DNA of 64,000 nt, from assembly GCF_029227915.1 (NCBI RefSeq), contig NC_079888.1, positions 22,548,001-22,612,000 of the forward strand, written 5' to 3'. The notes beneath the pieces are model-generated. The model saw nothing but the letters and a program-made list of their open reading frames with translations. It made no database searches and had not been told where the DNA came from. This stretch comes from Hydractinia symbiolongicarpus. Its lineage: Eukaryota; Cnidaria; Hydrozoa; Anthoathecata; Hydractiniidae. A program made the translations under genes and the position numbers. Shown here one piece after another: positions 23,574-36,223 of the stretch (position 1 is its first letter; each line of letters opens with the position of its first letter).

Positions 23574-26500
23574 GGGCTTTAGTGGTGAAATAATAATTTA
23601 AAAAATCGTTCGGGAAATGAGTTTACACCCTGGGTACTTTCTTTGTATACTTTTGACTATACGGGCCGAGTCCGGGATTTACGGGAAATCGCAGGTTTTC
23701 GTTTGCCGGTGATTAAACTTCTTTTATTCAGCGTCTCATCAAAAATGAAAATATTTTTAAATACTAAAAGTCTCATGGGCTTTAGTGGTGAAATAATAAT
23801 TTAAAAAATCGTTCGGGAAATGAGTGTACACCCTGGGTACTTTCTTTGTATACTTTTGACTATACGGGCCGAGTCCGGGATTTACGGGAAATCGCAGGTT
23901 TTCGTTTGCCGGCGATTAAACTTCTTTTATTCAGCGTCTCATCAAAAATGAAAACATTTTTGAAAACTACAAGTGTCATGCGCTTTAGTGGTGAAAAAAT
24001 AATTTAAAAAATCGTTCGGGAAATGAGTTTACTCCCTGGGTACTTTCTTTGTATACTTTTGACTATGCGGGCCGAGTCCGGGGTTTACGGGAAATGGCGA
24101 GTTTTCGTTTGCCGGCGATTAAACTTCTTTTATTCAGCGTCTCATCAAAAATGAAAACATTTTTGAAAACTACAAGTCTCAAGCGTTTTAGTGGTGAAAA
24201 GATAATTTAAAAAATCGATTTAGAAATGAGTTTACTCACAGGGTACTTTCTTTGTATACATTTGACTATACGGGCCAAGCCCGGGATTTACGGAAAATCG
24301 CGGTTTTCTTTTGCCAACGATTAAACCACTTTTATTAGGCGTCTCATCAAAAATGAAAACATTTCTGAAAACTACAAGTCTCATGCGTTTTAGTGGTGAA
24401 AAAATAATTTAAAAATTCGTTCGGGAAATGAGTTTACACCCCCGGTACTTTCTTTGTATACTTTTGACTATACGGGCCGAGTCCGGGATTTACGGGAAAT
24501 CGCGGGTTTTCGTTTGCCGGCGATTAAACTTCTTTTATTCTGCGTCTCATTAAAAATGAAAACATTTTTGAAAACTACAAGTCTCATGCGTTTTAGTGGT
24601 GAAAAAATAATTTAAAAATTCGTTATGGAAATGAGTTTACTCACTGGGTACTTTCCTTGTATACTTTTGACTATACGGGCCAAGACAGGGATTTACGGGA
24701 AATCACGGGTTTTCGTTTGCCGGCGATTAAACTTCTTTTATTCAGCGTCTCATCGAAAAAGAAAACATTTTTAAAAACTACAAGTCTCATGGGCTTTAGT
24801 GGTAAAATATAAATTAAAAAAATCGTTTGGGAAATGAGTTTACTCCCTGGGTACTTTCTTTGTATACTTTTGACTATACGGGCCGAGTCCGGGATTTACG
24901 GGAAATCGCAGGTTTTCGTTTGCCGGCGATTAAACTTCTTTTATTCAGCGTCTCATCAAAAATGAAAACATTTTTGAAAACTACAAGTCTCATGCGTTTT
25001 AGTGGTGAAAAAATAATTAAAAAAATCGTTTGGGAAATAAGTTTACTCCCTGGGTACTTTCTTTGTATACTTTTGACTATACGGGCCGAGTCCGGGATTT
25101 ACGGGAAATCGCAGGTTTTCGTTTGCCGGCGATTAAACCACTTTCATTAAGCGTCTCATCAAAAATGAAAAGATTTCTGAAAACTACAAGTCTCACGCGT
25201 TTTAGTGGTGAAAAAATAATTTAAAAAATCGTTCGGGAAATGAGTTTACTCCCTGGTTACTTTCTTTGTATACTTTTGACTATACGGGCCGAGTCCGGGA
25301 TTTACGGGAAATCGCGGGTATTCGTTTGCCGGCGATTAAACTTCTTTTATTCAGCATCTCATCAAAAATGAAAACATTTTTGAAAACTACAAGTCTCATG
25401 GGCTTTAGTGGTGAAATAATAATTTAAAAAATCGTTTGGGAAATTAGTTTACTCCCTGGGTACTTTCTTTGTATACTTTTGACTATACGGGCCGAGTCCG
25501 GGATTTACGGGAAATCGCAGGTTTTCGTTTGCCGGCGATTAAACTTCTTTTATTCAGCGTCTCATCAAAAATGAAAACATTTTTGAAAAGTACAAGTCTT
25601 ATGCGTTTTAGTGGTGAAAAAATAATTTAAAAAATCGTTCTGGAAATGAGTTTATTCACAGGGTACTTTCTTTGTATACATTCGACTATACGGGCCAAGC
25701 CCGGGGAAATCGCGGGTTTTCGTTTTCCGGCGATTAAACCTCTTTCATTAAGCGTCTCATCAAAAATGAAAACATTTTTGAAAACTACAAGTCTCATGCG
25801 TTTTAGTGGTAAAAAAAAAATTTAAGAAATCGTTCGGGAAATGAGTTTATTCACAGGGTACTTTCTTTGTATACATTCGACTATACGGGCCAAGCCCGGG
25901 GAAATTGCGGGTTTTCGTTTGCCGGCGATTAAACCTCTTTCATTAAGCGTCTCATCAAAAATGAAAACATTTTTGAAAACTACAAGTCTCATGCGTTTTA
26001 GTGGTAAAAAAAAAATTTAAGAAATCGTTCGGGAAATGAGTTTACTTCCTGGGTACTTTCTTTGTATACATTCGACTATACAGGCCAAGCCCAGGATTTA
26101 CGGGAAATCGCGGGATTTCGTTTGCCGGCGATTAAACCTCTTTTATTAAGCGTCTCATCAAAAATGAAAACATTTTTAAAAAGTACAAGTCTCATGGGCT
26201 TTAGTGGTGAAATAATAATTTAAAAAATCGTTCGGGAAATGAGTTTACACCCCGGGTACTTTCTTTGTATACTTTTGACTATACGGGCCGAGTCCGGGAT
26301 TTACGGGAAATCGCAGGTTTTCGTTTGCCGGCGATTAAACTTCTTTTATTCAGCGTCTCATCAAAAATGAAAACATTTTTGAAAACTACAAGTCTCATGC
26401 GTTTTAGTGGTGAAAAAGAAATTTAAAAAATCGTTCGGGAAATGAGTTTACTTCCTGGGTACTTTCTTTGTATACATTCGACTATACGGGCCAAGCCCGG

Positions 26501-26860
26501 GATTTACGGGAAATCGCGGGATTTCGTTTGCCGGCGATTAAACCTCCTTTATTAAGCGTCTCATCTAAAATGAAAACATTTTGAAAAACTACAAGTCTCA
26601 TGGGCTTTAGTGGTGAAATAATAATTTAAAAAATCGTTCGGGAAATGAGTTTACACCCCGGGTACTTTCTTTGTATACTTTTGACTATACGGGCCAAGTC
26701 TGGGATTTACGGGAAATCGCAGGTTTTCGTTTGCCGGCGATTAAACTTCTTTTATTCAGCGTCTCATCAAAAATAAAAACATTTTTGAAAACTACAAGTC
26801 TCATGCGTTTTAATGGTGAAAAAATAATTTAAAAAATCGTTTGGGAAATGAGTTTACTTA
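23574..26860. repeat. Mixed monomers; first 8-bp-deletion subtype and first CAAGCGTTTTAG
   Basis: About sixteen monomers without a strong local HOR. CAAGCGTTTTAG appears at 24,180 and CGCGGTTTTCTTTTGCC at 24,299. CATCGAAAAAGAAAAC and GGTAAAATATAAATT at 24,750-24,820 are paralogous to 38,080-38,140. Two adjacent monomers near 25,701 and 25,895 carry the 8-bp deletion and share GTGGTAAAAAAAAAATTTAAGAAATCG, so they look like a direct single-monomer duplication of about 195 bp. Confidence 0.72.
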
Positions 26861-28203
26861 CTGGGTACTTTCTTTGTATACTTTTGACTATACGGGCCGA
26901 GTCCGGGATTTACGGGAAGTCGCGGGTTTTCGTTTGCCGGCGATTAAACTTCTTTTATTCAGCGTCTCATCAAAAATGAAAATATTTTTAAATACTACAA
27001 GTCTCATGGGCTTTAGTGGTGAAATAATAATTTAAAAAATCGTTCCGGAAATGAGTTTACACCCTGGGTACTTTCTTTGTATACTTTTGACTATGCGGGC
27101 CGAGTCCGGGTTTTACGGGAAATGGCGGGTTTTCGTTTGCCGGCGATTAAACTTCTTTTATTTAGCGTCTCATCAAAAATGAAAACATTTTTAAAAACTA
27201 CAAGTCTCAAGCGTTTTAGTGGATAAAAGATAATTTAAAAAATCGTTTTGGAAATGAGTTTACTCACAGGGTACTTTCTTTGTATACATTCGACTATACG
27301 GGCCAAGCCCGGGATTTACGGGAAATCGCAGGTTTTCGTTTGCCGGCGATTAAACCACTTTCATTAAGCGTCTCATCAAAAATGAAAACATTTCTGAAAA
27401 CTACAAGTCTCATGCGTTTTAGTGGTGAAATGATAATTTAAAAAATCGTTTTGGAAATGAGTTTACTCACAGGGTACTTTCTTTGTATACTTTTGACTAT
27501 ATGGGCCGAGTCCGGGATTTACGGGAAGTCGCGGGTTTTCGTTTGCCGGCGATTAAACTTCTTTTATTCAGCGTCTCATCAAAAATGAAAATATTTTTAA
27601 ATACTACAAGTCTCATGGGCTTTAGTGGTGAAATAATAATTTAAAAAATCGTTCCGGAAATGAGTTTACACCCTGGGTACTTTCTTTGTATACTTTTGAC
27701 TATGCGGGCCGAGTCCGGGTTTTACGGGAAATGGCGGGTTTTCGTTTGCCGGCGATTAAACTTCTTTTATTTAGCGTCTCATCAAAAATGAAAACATTTT
27801 TAAAAACTACAAGTCTCAAGCGTTTTAGTGGATAAAAGATAATTTAAAAAATCGTTTTGGAAATGAGTTTACTCACAGGGTACTTTCTTTGTATACATTC
27901 GACTATACGGGCCAAGCCCGGGATTTACGGGAAATCGCAGGTTTTCGTTTGCCGGCGATTAAACCACTTTCATTAAGCGTCTCATCAAAAATGAAAACAT
28001 TTCTGAAAACTACAAGTCTCATGCGTTTTAGTGGTGAAATGATAATTTAAAAAATCGTTTTGGAAATGAGTTTACTCACAGGGTACTTTCTTTGTATACT
28101 TTTGACTATACGGGCCGAGTCCGGGATTTACGGGAAGTCGCGGGTTTTCGTTTGCCGGCGATTAAACTTCTTTTATTCAGCGTCTCATCAAAAATGAAAA
28201 TAT
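26861..28203. repeat. 3-mer HOR, two copies plus a partial third (609 bp)
   Basis: Copies run about 26,861-27,469, 27,470-28,078 and 28,079-28,203. Shared states: CGTTCCGGAAATG (27,041 and 27,650), CTATGCGGGCC, GGGTTTTACGGGAAATGGCGGG, TTATTTAGCG, CAAGCGTTTTAGTGGATAAAAG (near 27,208 and 27,817) and GAAATGATAATTT. Copy 2 has TATATGGGCC where copy 1 has TATACGGGCC. The third diverges at AAAATATCTTT. Confidence 0.85.
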
Positions 28204-28688
28204 CTTTAAATACTACAAGTCTCATGGGCTTTAGTGGGGAAATAATAATTTAAAAAATCGTTCGGGAAATGAGTTTACACCCTGGGTACTTTCTTTGTAT
28301 ACTTTTGACTATACGGGCCGACTCGGGATTTACGGGAAATCGCAGGTTTTCGTTTGCCGGCGATTAAACTTCTTTTATTCAGCGTCTCATCAAAAATGAA
28401 AACATTTTTGAAAACTACAAGTCTCATGCGTTTTAGTGGTGAAAAAATAATTTAAAAAATTGTTCGGGAAATGAGTTTACTCCCTGGGTACTTTCTTTGT
28501 ATACTTTTGACTATACGGGCTGAGTCCGGGATTTACGGGAAGTCGCGGGTTTTCGTTTGCCGGCGATTAAACTTCTTTTATTCAGCGTCTCATCAAAAAT
28601 GAAATTATACTTTAAATACTACAAGTCTCATGGGCTTTAGTGGGGAAATAATAATTTAAAAAATCGTTCGGGAAATGAGTTTACTCCC
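28204..28688. repeat. Monomers of the GTGGGGAAATAAT lineage, paralogous to 14.6-15.1 kb
   Basis: Two and a half monomers alternating AAAATATCTTTAAATAC / GTGGGG / CCGACTCGGG with a GCTGAGTCCGGG copy, as at 14,574-15,080 and 21,100-21,650. One copy has ATTATACTTTAAATAC near 28,605, a small local insertion. Confidence 0.7.
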
Positions 28689-30310
28689 TGGCTACTTTCT
28701 TTGTATACATTCGACTATACGGGCCAAGACCGGGATTTACGGGAAATCGCGGGATTTCGTTTGCCGGCGATTAAACCTCTTTTATTAAGCGTCTCATCAA
28801 AAATGAAAACATTTTTGAAAACTGCATGTCTCATGCGTTTTAGTGGTGAAAAGATAATTGAAAAAATCGTTTCGGAAATGAGTTTACTCACAGGGTACTT
28901 TCTTTGTATACATTCAAATATACGGGCCAAGCCCAGGATTTACGGGAAATCGCGGGTTTTCGTTTGCAGACGATTAAACCTCTTTCATTAAGCGTCTCAT
29001 CAAAAATGAAAACATTTTTGAAAACTACAAGTCTCATGCGTTTTAGTGGTGAAAATTAATTTAAAATATCGTTTGGGAAATGAGTTTACTCCGTGGGTAC
29101 TTTCTTTGTATACTTTTGACTATACGGGCCGAGTCCGGGATTTACGGGAAGACGCGGGTTTTCGTTTGCCGGCAATTAAACTTCTTTTATTCAGCGTGTC
29201 ATCAAAAATGAAAACATTTTTAAAAACTACAAGTCTCATGCGTTTTAGTGGTGAAAAAGTAATTTAAAAAATCGTTCGGGAAATGAGTTTACACCCTGGG
29301 TACTTTCTTTGTATACTTTTGGCTATACGGACCGAGTCCGGGATTTACGGGAAATCGCAGGTTTTCGTTTGCCGGCGATTAAACCACTTTCATTAAGCGT
29401 CTCATCAAAAATGAAAAGATTTCTGAAAACTACAAGTCTCATGCGTTTTAGTGGTGAAAATTAATTTAAAATATCGTTTGGGAAATAAGTTTACTCCCTG
29501 GGTACTTTCTTTGTATACTTTTCACTATACGGGCCGAGTCCGGGATTTACGGGAAGTCGCGGGTTTTCGTTTGCCGGCGATTAAACTTCTTTTATTCAGC
29601 GTCTCATCAAAAATGAAAATATTTTTAAATACTACAAGTCTCATGGGCTTTAGTGGTGAAATAATAATTTACAAAATCGTTCGGGAAATGAGTTTACACC
29701 CTGGGTACTTTCTTTGTATACTTTTGACTATACGGGCCGAGTCCGGGATTTACGGGAAATCGCAGGTTTTCGTTTGCCGACGATTAAACTTCTTTTATTC
29801 AGCGTCTCATCAAAAATGAAAATATTTTTAAATACTAAAAGTCTCATGGGGTTTAGTGGTGAAATAATAATTTAAAAAATCGTTCGGGAAATTAGTTTAC
29901 ACCCTGGGTACTTTCTTTGAATACTTTTGACTATACGGGCCGAGTCCGGGATTTACGGGAAATCGCAGGTTTTCGTTTGCCGGCGATTAAACTTCTTTTA
30001 TTCAGCGTCTCATCAAAAATGAAAACATTTTTGAAAACTACAAGTGTCATGCGCTTTAGTGGTGAAAAAATAATTTAAAAAATCGTTCGGGAAATGAGTT
30101 TACTCCCCGGGTACTTTCTTTGTATACTTTTGACTATGCGGGCCGAGTCCGGGGTTTACGGGAAATGGCGAGTTTTCGTTTGCCGGCGATTAAACTTCTT
30201 TTATTCAGCGTCTCATCAAAAATGAAAACATTTTTGAAAACTACAAGTCTCAAGCGTTTTAGTGGTGAAAAAAAAATTTAAAAAATCGTTCGGGAAATGA
30301 GTTTACTCCC
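28689..30310. repeat. HOR unit of the GGCTAC/GCAGACG lineage, 8 monomers (1,622 bp)
   Basis: Starts at TGGCTACTTTC (28,689) and ends at the next one (30,311). Contains ACTGCATGTC, GAAAAGATAATTG, GCAGACGATTAAAC, GAAGACGCGGG, GAAAAAGTAATTT, GAAAAGATTTCTG and ACTTTTCAC states in order. Confidence 0.78.
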
Positions 30311-32090
30311 TGGCTACTTTCTTTGTATACATTCGACTATACGGGCCAAGCCCGGGATTTACGGGAAATCGCGGGATTTCGTTTGCCGGCGATTAAACCT
30401 CTTTTATTAAGCGTCTCATCAAAAATGAAAACATTTTTGAAAACTGCAAGTCTCATGCGTTTTAGTGGTGAAAAGATAATTTAAAAAATCGTTTCGGAAA
30501 TGAGTTTACTCACAGGGTACTTTCTTTGTATACATTCAACTATACGGGCCAAGCCCAGGATTTACGGGAAATCGCGGGTTTTCGTTTGCAGACGATTAAA
30601 CCTCTTTCATTAAGCGTCTCATCAAGAATGAAAACATTTTTGAAAACTACAAGTCTCATGCGTTTTAGTGGTGAAAATTAATTTAAAATATCGTTTGGGA
30701 AATGAGTTTACTCCCTGGGTACTTTCTTTGTATACTTTTGACTATACGGGCCGAGTCCGGGATTTACGGGAAGACGCGGGTTTTCGTTTGCCGGCAATTA
30801 AACTTCTTTTATTCAGCGTCTCATCAAAAATGAAAACATTTTTAAAAACTACAAGTCTCATGCGTTTTAGTGGTGAAAAAGTAATTTAAAAAATCGTTCG
30901 GGAAATGAGTTTACTCCCTGGGTACTTTCTTTGCATACTTTTGACTATACGGGCCGAGTCCGGGATTTACGGGAAATCGCAGGTTTTCGTTTGCCGACGA
31001 TTAAACTTCTTTTATTCAGCGTCTCATCAATAATGAAAACATTTTTGAAAACTACAAGTCTCATGCGTTTTAGTGGTGAAAAAATAATTTAAAAAATCGT
31101 TCGAGAAATGAGTTTACACCCTGGGTACTTTCTTTGTATACTTTTGGCTATACGGGCCGAGTCCGGGATTTACGGGAAATCGCAGGTTTTCGTTTGCCGG
31201 CGATTAAACCACTTTCATTAAGCGTCTCATCAAAAATGAAAAGATTTCTGAAAACTACAAGTCTCATGCGTTTTAGTGGTGAAAATTAATTTAAAATATC
31301 GTTTGGGAAATAAGTTTACTCCCTGGGTACTTTCTTTGTATACTTTTCACTATACGGGCCGAGTCCGGGATTTACGGGAAGTCGCGGGTTTTCGTTTGCC
31401 GGCGATTAAACTTCTTTTATTCAGCGTCTCATCAAAAATGAAAATATTTTTAAATACTACAAGTCTCATGGGCTTTAGTGGTGAAATAATAATTTAAAAA
31501 ATCGTTCGGGAAATGAGTTTACACCCTGGATACTTTCTTTGTATACTTTTGACTATACGGGCCGAGTCCGGGATTTACGGGAAATCGCAGGTTTTCGTTT
31601 GCCGGTGATTAAACTTCTTTTATTCAGCGTCTCATCAAAAATGAAAATATTTTTAAATACTACAAGTGTCATGCTCTTTATTGGTGAAATAATAATTTAA
31701 AAAATCGTTCGGGAAATGAGTTTACACCCTGGGTACTTTCTTTGTATACTTTTGACTATACGAGCCGAGTCCGGGATTTACGGGAAATCGCAGGTTTTCG
31801 TTTGCCGGCGATTAAACTTCTTTTATTCAGCGTCTCATCAAAAATGAAAATATTTTTAAATACTACAAGTCTCATGGGCTTTAGTGGTGAAATAATAAGT
31901 TAAAAAATCGTTCGGGAAATGAGTTTACACCCTGGGTACTTTCTTTGTATACTTTTGACTATACGGGCCGAGTCCGGGATTTACGGGAAATCGCAGGTTT
32001 TCGTTTGCCGGTGATTAAACTTCTTTTATTCAGCGTCTCATCAAAAATGAAAATATTTTTAAATACTACAAGTGTCATGCGCTTTATTGG
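30311..32090. repeat. HOR unit of the same lineage, 9 monomers with a 45-bp loss (1,780 bp)
   Basis: Begins at TGGCTAC (30,311). It contains CATCAATAATG and two GTGTCATG(C)-type monomers, and ends at the abnormal junction at about 32,091. Nine monomers minus 45 bp accounts for the 1,780-bp spacing. Confidence 0.78.
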
Positions 32091-32170
32091 TGGCTACTTT
32101 CTTTGTATACATTCGACTATACGGGCCAAGCCCGGGATTTACGGGAAATCGCGGGATTTCGTTTGCCGGC
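32013..32170 (+). repeat. Truncated 158-bp monomer, out-of-register junction
   Basis: The GATTAAAC starts at 32,013 and 32,171 are only 158 bases apart. The monomer runs normally to GCGCTTTATTGGTG and then jumps to GGCTACTTTC, missing about 45 bases (the usual GAAATAATAATTT to CACCCT stretch). Everything downstream of the join matches 30,311 onward. TGG/TGG microhomology lies at the join. This is the largest phase break I see in the window. Confidence 0.9.
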
Positions 32171-33712
32171 GATTAAACCTCTTTTATTAAGCGTCTCATC
32201 AAAAATGAAAACATTTTTGAAAACTGCAAGTCTCATGCGTTTTAGTGGTGAAAAGATAATTGAAAAAATCGTTTCGGAAATGAGTTTACTCACAGGGTAC
32301 TTTCTTTGTATACATTCAACTATACGGGCCAAGCCCAGGATTTACGGGAAATCGCGGGTTTTCGTTTGCAGACGATTAAACCTCTTTCATTAAGCGTCTC
32401 ATCAAAAATGAAAACATTTTTGAAAACTACAAGTCTCATGCGTTTTAGTGGTGAAAATTAATTTAAAATATCGTTTGGGAAATGAGTTTACTCCCTGGGT
32501 ACTTTCTTTGTATACTTTTGACTATACGGGCCGAGTCCGGGATTTACGGGAAGACGCGGGTTTTCGTTTGCCGGCAATTAAACTTCTTTTATTCAGCGTC
32601 TCATCAAAAATGAAAACATTTTTAAAAACTACAAGTCTCATGCGTTTTAGTGGTGAAAAAGTAATTTAAAAAATCGTTCGGGAAATGAGTTTACTCCCTG
32701 GGTACTTTCTTTGCATACTTTTGACTATACGGGCCGAGTCCGGGATTTACGGGAAATCGCAGGTTTTCGTTTGCCGGCGATTAAACCACTTTCATTAAGC
32801 GTCTCATCAAAAATGAAAAGATTTCTGAAAACTACAAGTCTCATGCGTTTTAGTGGTGAAAATTAATTTAAAATATCGTTTGGGAAATAAGTTTACTCCC
32901 TGGGTACTTTCTTTGTATACTTTTCACTATACGGGCCGAGTCCGGGATTTACGGGAAGTCGCGGGTTTTCGTTTGCCGGCGATTAAACTTCTTTTATTCA
33001 GCGTCTCATCAAAAATGAAAATATTTTTAAATACTACAAGTCTCATGGGCTTTAGTGGTGAAATAATAATTTAAAAAATCGTTCGGGAAATGAGTTTACA
33101 CCCTGGGTACTTTCTTTGTATACTTTTGACTATACGGGCCGAGTCCGGGATTTACGGGAAATCGCAGGTTTTCGTTTGCCGGTGATTAAACTTCTTTTAT
33201 TCAGCGTCTCATCAAAAATGAAAATATTTTTAAATACTACAAGTGTCATGCGCTTTATTGGTGAAATAATAATTTAAAAAATCGTTCGGGAAATGAGTTT
33301 ACACCCTGGGTACTTTCTTTGTATACTTTTGACTATACGGGCCGAGTCCGGGATTTACGGGAAATCGCAGGTTTTCGTTTGCCGGCGATTAAACTTCTTT
33401 TATTCAGCGTCTCATCAAAAATGAAAATATTTTTAAATACTACAAGTCTCATGGGCTTTAGTGATGAAATAATAAGTTAAAAAATCGTTCGGGAAATGAG
33501 TTTACACCCTGGGTACTTTCTTTGTATACTTTTGACTATACGGGCCGAGTCCGGGATTTACGGGAAATCGCAGGTTTTCGTTTGCCGGTGATTAAACTTC
33601 TTTTATTCAGCGTCTCATCAAAAATGAAAATATTTTTAAATACTACAAGTGTCATGCGCTTTATTGGTGAAATAATAATTTAAAAAATCGTTCGGGAAAT
33701 GAGTTTACACCC
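32091..33712. repeat. HOR unit of the same lineage, 8 monomers (1,622 bp)
   Basis: Lacks the CATCAATAATG monomer of the neighbouring units but keeps GAAAAAGTAATTT, GAAAAGATTTCTG, ACTTTTCAC, two GTGTCATGCGCTTTATTGG monomers and GTTAAAAAATCG. Its right end rejoins the ACTGCAAG monomer in correct register (33,846), unlike its left end. Confidence 0.77.
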
Positions 33713-34398
33713 TGGGTACTTTCTTTGTATACTTTTGACTATACGGGCCGAGTCCGGGATTTACGGGAAATCGCAGGTTTTCGTTTGCCGGCGATTAAAC
33801 TTCTTTTATTCAGCGTCTCATCAAAAATGAAAACATTTTTGAAAACTGCAAGTCTCATGCGTTTTAGTGGTGAAAAGATAATTGAAAAAATCGTTTCGGA
33901 AATGAGTTTACTCACAGGGTACTTTCTTTGTATACATTCAACTATACGGGCCAAGCCCAGGATTTACGGGAAATCGCGGGTTTTCGTTTGCAGACGATTA
34001 AACCTCTTTCATTAAGCGTCTTATCAAAAATGAAAACATTTTTGAAAACTACAAGTCTCATGCGTTTTAGTGGTGAAAATTAATTTAAAATATCGTTTGG
34101 GAAATGAGTTTACTCCCTGGGTACTTTCTTTGTATACTTTTGACTATACGGGCCGAGTCCGGGATTTACGGGAAGACGCAGGTTTTCGTTTGCCGGCAAT
34201 TAAACTTCTTTTATTCAGCGTCTCATCAAAAATGAAAACATTTTTAAAAACTACAAGTCTCATGCGTTTTAGTGGTGAAAAAGTAATTTAAAAAATCGTT
34301 CGGGAAATGAGTTTACTCCCTGGGTACTTTCTTTGCATACTTTTGACTATACGGGCCGAGTCCGGGATTTACGGGAAATCGCAGGTTTTCGTTTGCCG
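33713..34398. repeat. Partial HOR unit leading into the 9-mer duplication
   Basis: ACTGCAAG, GCAGACGATTAAAC, GAAAATTAATTTAAAATATCG and GAAAAAGTAATTT monomers in the order of the preceding units, with the private change GAAGACGCAGG near 34,175. Confidence 0.72.
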
Positions 34399-36223
34399 AC
34401 GATTAAACTTCTTTTATTCAGCGTCTCATCAATAATGAAAACATTTTTGAAAACTACAAGTCTCATGCGTTTTAGTGGTGAAAAAATAATTTAAAAAATC
34501 GTTCGAGAAATGAGTTTACACCCTGGGTACTTTCTTTGTATACTTTTGGCTATACGGGCCGAGTCCGGGATTTACGGGAAATCGCAGGTTTTCGTTTGCC
34601 GGCGATTAAACCACTTTCATTAAGCGTCTCATCAAAAATGAAAAGATTTCTGAAAACTACAAGTCTCATGCGTTTTAGTGGTGAAAATTAATTTAAAATA
34701 TCGTTTGGGAAATAAGTTTACTCCCTGGGTACTTTCTTTGTATACTTTTCACTATACGGGCCGAGTCCGGGATTTACGGGAAGTCGCGGGTTTTCGTTTG
34801 CCGGCGATTAAACTTCTTTTATTCAGCGTCTCATCAAAAATAAAAATATTTTTAAATACTACAAGTCTCATGGGCTTTAGTGGTGAAATAATAATTTAAA
34901 AAATCGTTCGGGAAATGAGTTTACACCCTGGGTACTTTCTTTGTATACTTTTGACTATACGGGCCGAGTCCGGGATTTACGGGAAATCGCAGGTTTTCGT
35001 TTGCCGGTGATTAAACTTCTTTTATTCCGCGTCTCATCAAAAATGAAAATATTTTTAAATACTACAAGTGTCATGCGCTTTATTGGTGAAATAATAATTT
35101 AAAAAATCGTTCGGGAAATGAGTTTACACCCTGGGTACTTTCTTTGTATACTTTTGACTATACGGGCCGAGTCCGGGATTTACGGGAAATCGCAGGTTTT
35201 CGTTTGCCGGCGATTAAACTTCTTTTATTCAGCGTCTCATCAAAAATGAAAATATTTTTAAATACAACAAGTCTCATGGGCTTTAGTGGTGAAATAATAA
35301 GTTAAAAAATCGTTCGGGAAATGAGTTTACACCCTGGGTACTTTCTTTGTATACTTTTGACTATACGGGCCGAGTCCGGGATTTACGGGAAATCGCAGGT
35401 TTTCGTTTGCCGGTGATTAAACTTCTTTTATTCAGCGTCTCATCAAAAATGAAAATATTTTTAAATACTACAAGTGTCATGCGCTTTATTGGTGAAATAA
35501 TAATTTAAAAAATCGTTCGGGAAATGAGTTTACACCCTGGGTACTTTCTTTGTATACTTTTGACTATACGGGCCGAGTCCGGGATTTACGGGAAATCGCA
35601 GGTTTTCGTTTGCCGGCGATTAAACTTCTTTTATTCAGCGTCTCATCAAAAATGAAAACATTTTTGAAAACTACAAGTCTCAAGCGTTTTAGTGGTGAAA
35701 AGATAATTTAAAAAATCGTTTTAGAAATGAGTTTACTCACAGGGTACTTTCTTTGTATACATTCGACTATACGGGCCAAGCCCGGGATTTACGGAAAATC
35801 GCGGTTTTCTTTTGCCGGCGATTAAACCACTTTTATTAAGCGTCTCATCAAAAATGAAAACATTTCTGAAAACTACAAGTCTCATGCGTTTTAGTGGTGA
35901 AAAAATAATTTAAAAATTCGTTCGGGAAATGAGTTTACACCCCGGGTACTTTCTTTGTATACTTTTGACTATACGGGCCGAGTCCGGGATTTACGGGAAA
36001 TCGCGGGTTTTCGTTTGCCGGCGATTAAACTTCTTTTATTCTGCGTCTCATCAAAAATGAAAACATTTTTGAAAACTACAAGTCTCATGCGTTTTAGTGG
36101 TGAAAAAATAATTTAAAAATTCGTTAGGGAAATGAGTTTACTCACTGGGTACTTTCCTTGTATACTTTTGACTATACGGGCCAAGACCGGGATTTACGGG
36201 AAATCACGGGTTTTCGTTTGCCG
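34399..36223. repeat. 9-mer HOR unit, copy 1 (1,825 bp)
   Basis: Nine monomers: CATCAATAATG; GAAAAGATTTCTG; ACTTTTCAC with AAAAATAAAAATA; TTATTCCGCG with GTGTCATGCGC; AATACAACAAG with GTTAAAAAATCG; GTGTCATGCGC; CAAGCG with TTTTAGAAATG; CGCGGTTTTCTTTTGCC; TTATTCTGCG with CGTTAGGG, CCTTGTATAC and AATCACGGG. Confidence 0.93.

Noticed and set aside
29451-29819. 122-codon ORF
   Set aside because: It is a satellite frame extended because ATTTAA became ATTTACAA near 29,669. Sister copies at 31,276, 32,853 and 34,678 stop at 73 codons.
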